The position numbers were made by a program, and so were the translations under genes. A DNA stretch of 7,875 nucleotides, from assembly GCA_017354065.1 (NCBI GenBank), contig JAFMRN010000104.1, positions 1 to 7,875 on the forward strand, given 5' to 3'. Source of the DNA: Solirubrobacterales bacterium (GTDB lineage: Bacteria > Actinomycetota > Thermoleophilia > Solirubrobacterales > Solirubrobacteraceae). Positions 5,562 to 7,875 of the stretch are shown piece after piece. The notes beneath the pieces are model-generated. The model made no database searches, had not been told where the DNA came from, and saw only the letters and a list, made by a program, of their open reading frames with translations. How positions within the stretch are numbered: the stretch's first letter is position 1; every line of letters begins with the position of its first letter.

Positions 5562-7346
5562 GTGCAGAGAATGAGCGCTAACAGCGTGGCCGCGGACCGC
5601 GCATTCCCAGAAGTGCAATGGCCGACGGACCGCATCATCAGCGGCGCCTTCCACTACTTCCGCACACACCCCGACCAGTGGGCCACGCGGTTGCACTGGC
5701 TGGCGTTGATGGGCCTCGACACCGTGGAGACCTACGTCCCCTGGAACCTGCACGAGCCCGAGCCGGGTGAGTACCGCTTCAGCGGCCTGGCCGACCTCGA
5801 GCGCTACCTGCGGCTGGCGGCCGCCGAGGATCTCGGCGTGATCGTCCGCCCCGGCCCGTACATCTGCGCGGAGTGGGACAACGGCGGCCTGCCCTCATGG
5901 GTGAGCTACCGCCACCGCGCAAGGTTGCGCAGCTCTGATCCCGGGTTCCTGGCGGAGGTGAGTCGCTGGTTCAACAAGCTGCTGCCGATCATCGCGCGCC
6001 ACCAACAGCACCTCGGGGGACCGGTGCGGATGCTCCAGCTGGAAAACGAGTACGGCGCCTTCGGCAGCGACACGGCCTACCTGAGCGCGCTGTACGCGAT
6101 GCTCAGAGAGGCAGGGATCGAGGTGCCGGTGGTCACCTCGGACGGACCGGAGGACTACATGCTGAGCGGTGGTTCGTTGCCCGGCGTTCCGGCGACCGTC
6201 AACTTCGGCTCTCGCGCGAGCGCCGCGTTTGCTCAGCTGCGGGCCCAACGCCCTGACGACCCGCTCTTCTGCATGGAGTTCTGGAACGGGTGGTTCGACC
6301 ACTGGGGTGGCTCTCACCACAAGCGCGACGCCGCCGACGCCGCCGGCGTGCTGGAAGAGATGCTCGCCGCGGGCGCCTCCGTGAACCTTTACATGGCTCA
6401 CGGGGGGACCAACTTCGCGACCTGGGCGGGCGCGAACTTCGAGCCGCCCGCGGCGCGCCATGACGGGCACTACCTAGCCACGGTCACGTCCTATGACTAC
6501 GACGCGCCGCTCGATGAGCGCGGCGCCCCGCGTGACAAGTTCTACGCCTACCGCGAGGTGATTAGCCGTTACCGGCCGGTGCCCGAGCTCGAGACCTTTG
6601 ACGTCCCGCTGCTGGAACAGACGCCAACCAGATCAGACGGCCAGCCCGTACCGCTCGCCTGGGTGCTCGACCAAGCCGCCGAGGTCAGGAGCGCTGGCCC
6701 GCGCAGCTTTGAAGCGCTCGGCCTCACACACGGCCTGGTGCGCTACAGCACCAGTCTCGCCGGGCCGCGCCAGCCCCAGACGCTGACGGTTGAAGGGCTC
6801 GCCGACCGTGCACATGTCGCCCTGGACGGCCGCCGGGTCGCGGTACTGCACCGCAACGATCCTCCTTCCTTCAGCCTGGCGCTGGAGCCGGGGCACCACC
6901 GCTTGGAGCTGACCGTCGAGTCCATGGGACGCGTCAACTACGGGCGGCGCATCGGTGAGCAGAAGGGCATTCTCGGCGACGTACTGCTCGACCGCCAAGC
7001 GATCCACGGTTGGACCATGACCGCGTTATCACTGACCGCAGAGCTGCCCGAGCTGCCGCCCGCGGGCGCGGCGGACGCGGACACGGTCTCCGCGTTCCAT
7101 CGCTTCGCCTTTGATCTGTGCGAGCCCGCGGACACCTACCTGGACATCCGCGGCTGGGGCAAGGGCTATGCCTGGGTCAACGGCTTCGCGCTGGGCCGCT
7201 ACTGGAACGTGGGTCCACAGCTGAGCCTGTACGTGCCCGGCCCGGTGCTGAAGGGCGGGGACAACCAGCTGGTACTGCTGGAGCTGGACCAGAAGGGTGG
7301 CCCGGAACCGGAACTGGTGCCCGCCCCGCTGTACCGCGACAGCTGA
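5562..7346 (+). CDS. GH35 beta-galactosidase, cytoplasmic
   Basis: Retaining exo-beta-galactosidase that removes terminal beta-linked galactose. The protein is 594 aa from the GTG at 5562, which has AGGA 7 bases upstream. An ATG at 5571 is an equally reasonable start (591 aa). The TIM barrel begins at about residue 28 (SGAFHYFR, VETYVPWNLHEPEPGEYRF, RPGPYICAEWDNGGLPSW). The acid/base is E163 in LENEYG, preceded by a near-standard GH35 signature in which one hydrophobic residue is Arg (GGPVRMLQ). The nucleophile is E239 in MEFWNGWFDHWGG. MAHGGTNF and SYDYDAPLDE complete the barrel. Beta-rich domains follow, ending in the typical GWGKGYAWVNGFALGRYW jelly-roll strand near 540-560. Length is normal for bacterial GH35. 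There is no signal peptide, so it acts on imported sugar. It is divergent from the transporter operon and its stop is 3 bases from that of the LacI-family gene. Confidence 0.96.
   Translation: MQRMSANSVAADRAFPEVQWPTDRIISGAFHYFRTHPDQWATRLHWLALMGLDTVETYVPWNLHEPEPGEYRFSGLADLERYLRLAAAEDLGVIVRPGPYICAEWDNGGLPSWVSYRHRARLRSSDPGFLAEVSRWFNKLLPIIARHQQHLGGPVRMLQLENEYGAFGSDTAYLSALYAMLREAGIEVPVVTSDGPEDYMLSGGSLPGVPATVNFGSRASAAFAQLRAQRPDDPLFCMEFWNGWFDHWGGSHHKRDAADAAGVLEEMLAAGASVNLYMAHGGTNFATWAGANFEPPAARHDGHYLATVTSYDYDAPLDERGAPRDKFYAYREVISRYRPVPELETFDVPLLEQTPTRSDGQPVPLAWVLDQAAEVRSAGPRSFEALGLTHGLVRYSTSLAGPRQPQTLTVEGLADRAHVALDGRRVAVLHRNDPPSFSLALEPGHHRLELTVESMGRVNYGRRIGEQKGILGDVLLDRQAIHGWTMTALSLTAELPELPPAGAADADTVSAFHRFAFDLCEPADTYLDIRGWGKGYAWVNGFALGRYWNVGPQLSLYVPGPVLKGGDNQLVLLELDQKGGPEPELVPAPLYRDS
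5570..5583. promoter_or_regulatory. Second operator-like site O2 at the GH35 start
   Basis: AATGAGCGCTAACA matches 11 of 14 positions of the symmetric TGTTAGCGCTAACA pattern. Its right half GCTAACA is the exact reverse complement of the left half of O1 (TGTTAGC), and the central CG is kept. It covers the ATG at 5571. The two centres are 66 bases apart, compatible with looping or a roadblock. The left half is poor, so this is less certain than O1. Confidence 0.45.
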
Positions 7347-7354
7347 AGCTCAGC
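7342..7354. repeat. Small dyad at the abutting convergent stops of GH35 and LacI-family genes
   Basis: GCTGA-AGC-TCAGC is a perfect 5-bp inverted repeat around the 3 bases separating the TGA of GH35 (7344-7346) from the TGA of the regulator gene (7352-7350). A 5-bp stem without T-run is too weak to call a terminator in either direction. Confidence 0.55.
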
Positions 7355-7875
7355 GGCGCTTGGTGCTCGCCCGCACAATCAGCTGCGGTTCGATCAACCG
7401 TGGCTCGCCGGCCGGCTCCGAGTCGCCGTCCAGCAGCTCAAGCAGCCGCGCGACAACGCGTTCGGCGATCTCCTCAAACGCCTGGCGCACCGTGGTCAGC
7501 GGGGTCGGCGCATACGGCGCCAGCGGGATGTCGTCCATCGCGACGATCGACACGTCGTCCGGGACCGCGAGCCCGTTCTCGCGCAGCGCCTGCATCACGC
7601 CGAACGCCATCTCATCACTGGCGACGAACACGGCGGAGACATCGGCCATGTTGGCCAGCAGCCGGCCGCACTCATAGCCGGACGCCGGGGTCCAGTCCCC
7701 CGGCAGGACCGGTGGGGGCTCGATCCCGGCCGCCGTCAGCGCGTCGCTCCAGCCCGCCGTACGGCCGACGGTCTCCGCCCAGTCCTGGGGACCCGACACG
7801 TGCCACACGTTGTGGTGGCCCAGGCCGAGCAGATGCTCGGTCGCGAGCGTGCCGGCCTTGTGCTGGTCGACCGCG
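7350..7875 (-). CDS. LacI/GalR-family transcriptional regulator, C-terminal half (5' end outside window)
   Basis: About 174 residues of the effector-binding and dimerisation domain are visible, and the frame is open to the right edge. The DNA-binding helix-turn-helix and hinge lie beyond it. Family signatures, in order: VDQHKAGTLATEHLLGLGH directly at the edge, HVSGPQDW, GWSDAL, the VFVASDEMAFGVMQAL segment (usually with Asn-Asp), GLAVPDDVSIVAMDDIP, and YAPTPLTTVRQ. The C-terminus is RASTKRR. An apparent GTG start at 7808 lies inside the conserved domain and is not real. The operator at 5504-5517 is a plausible target, giving substrate-relieved repression of the importer and GH35. The inducer cannot be read from the sequence. 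Confidence 0.94.
   Translation of the reverse strand, partial: AVDQHKAGTLATEHLLGLGHHNVWHVSGPQDWAETVGRTAGWSDALTAAGIEPPPVLPGDWTPASGYECGRLLANMADVSAVFVASDEMAFGVMQALRENGLAVPDDVSIVAMDDIPLAPYAPTPLTTVRQAFEEIAERVVARLLELLDGDSEPAGEPRLIEPQLIVRASTKRR

Noticed and set aside
5445..5753. N-terminal extension of the binding protein to an upstream ATG at 5753
   Set aside because: It would run antisense through the GH35 start and the operator region and would bury the lipoprotein signal; the AGGAGG-GTG at 5444 gives a proper lipoprotein.
5895..6470. 191-codon open frame on the - strand inside GH35
   Set aside because: Antisense to catalytic motifs of GH35 and without any recognisable domain.
1..7875. CRISPR arrays, tRNA or rRNA genes, insertion sequences
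   Set aside because: No direct-repeat arrays, structural RNA signatures, transposase genes or terminal inverted repeats were seen; nearly all sequence is accounted for by the six genes.

Overview
The window is about 7.9 kb of high-GC DNA (roughly two thirds G+C by eye) from what is most likely an actinomycete-type bacterium (Actinomycetota). The grounds are GTG starts, a lipoprotein binding protein with a glycine/serine linker after the lipobox Cys, a CUT1 sugar importer without its own ATPase gene, and an export-type N-terminus on the secreted glycosidase. Class and genus cannot be fixed from the sequence. Genes are packed tightly, and no stretch over 120 bases lacks a gene.

Layout, left to right: (1) 1-2289, + strand, a GH95-family glycoside hydrolase (alpha-1,2-L-fucosidase / alpha-L-galactosidase family), apparently exported and missing only its extreme N-terminus. 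(2) 2282-5444, - strand, a three-gene CUT1 carbohydrate ABC transporter operon in the order lipoprotein binding protein (4143-5444), MalF-type permease (3175-4095), MalG-type permease (2282-3184). A perfect 10-bp stem-loop lies between the binding-protein gene and the first permease gene. (3) 5445-5561, a 117-bp divergent control region with a LacI-type operator (5504-5517) and candidate promoters in both directions. A second operator-like site overlaps the start of the next gene. (4) 5562-7346, + strand, a complete cytoplasmic GH35 beta-galactosidase. (5) 7350-7875, - strand, the C-terminal half of a LacI/GalR-family regulator that runs off the right edge.

The genes read as one sugar-utilisation locus. 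The GH95 enzyme would remove a terminal alpha-L-fucosyl (or alpha-L-galactosyl) cap outside the cell. The importer would take up the trimmed oligosaccharide. GH35 would release the beta-galactose inside. The LacI-type protein would repress the divergent promoters until the sugar is present. A Fuc-alpha-1,2-Gal-beta terminus, as in plant xyloglucan side chains or H-type host glycans, fits this enzyme pair, but the substrate is inferred. The most notable points are an Asp where GH95 enzymes usually have the first Asn of the catalytic Asn-x-Asn pair, the shared operator half-site, the intra-operon hairpin, and two abutting or overlapping convergent gene ends.
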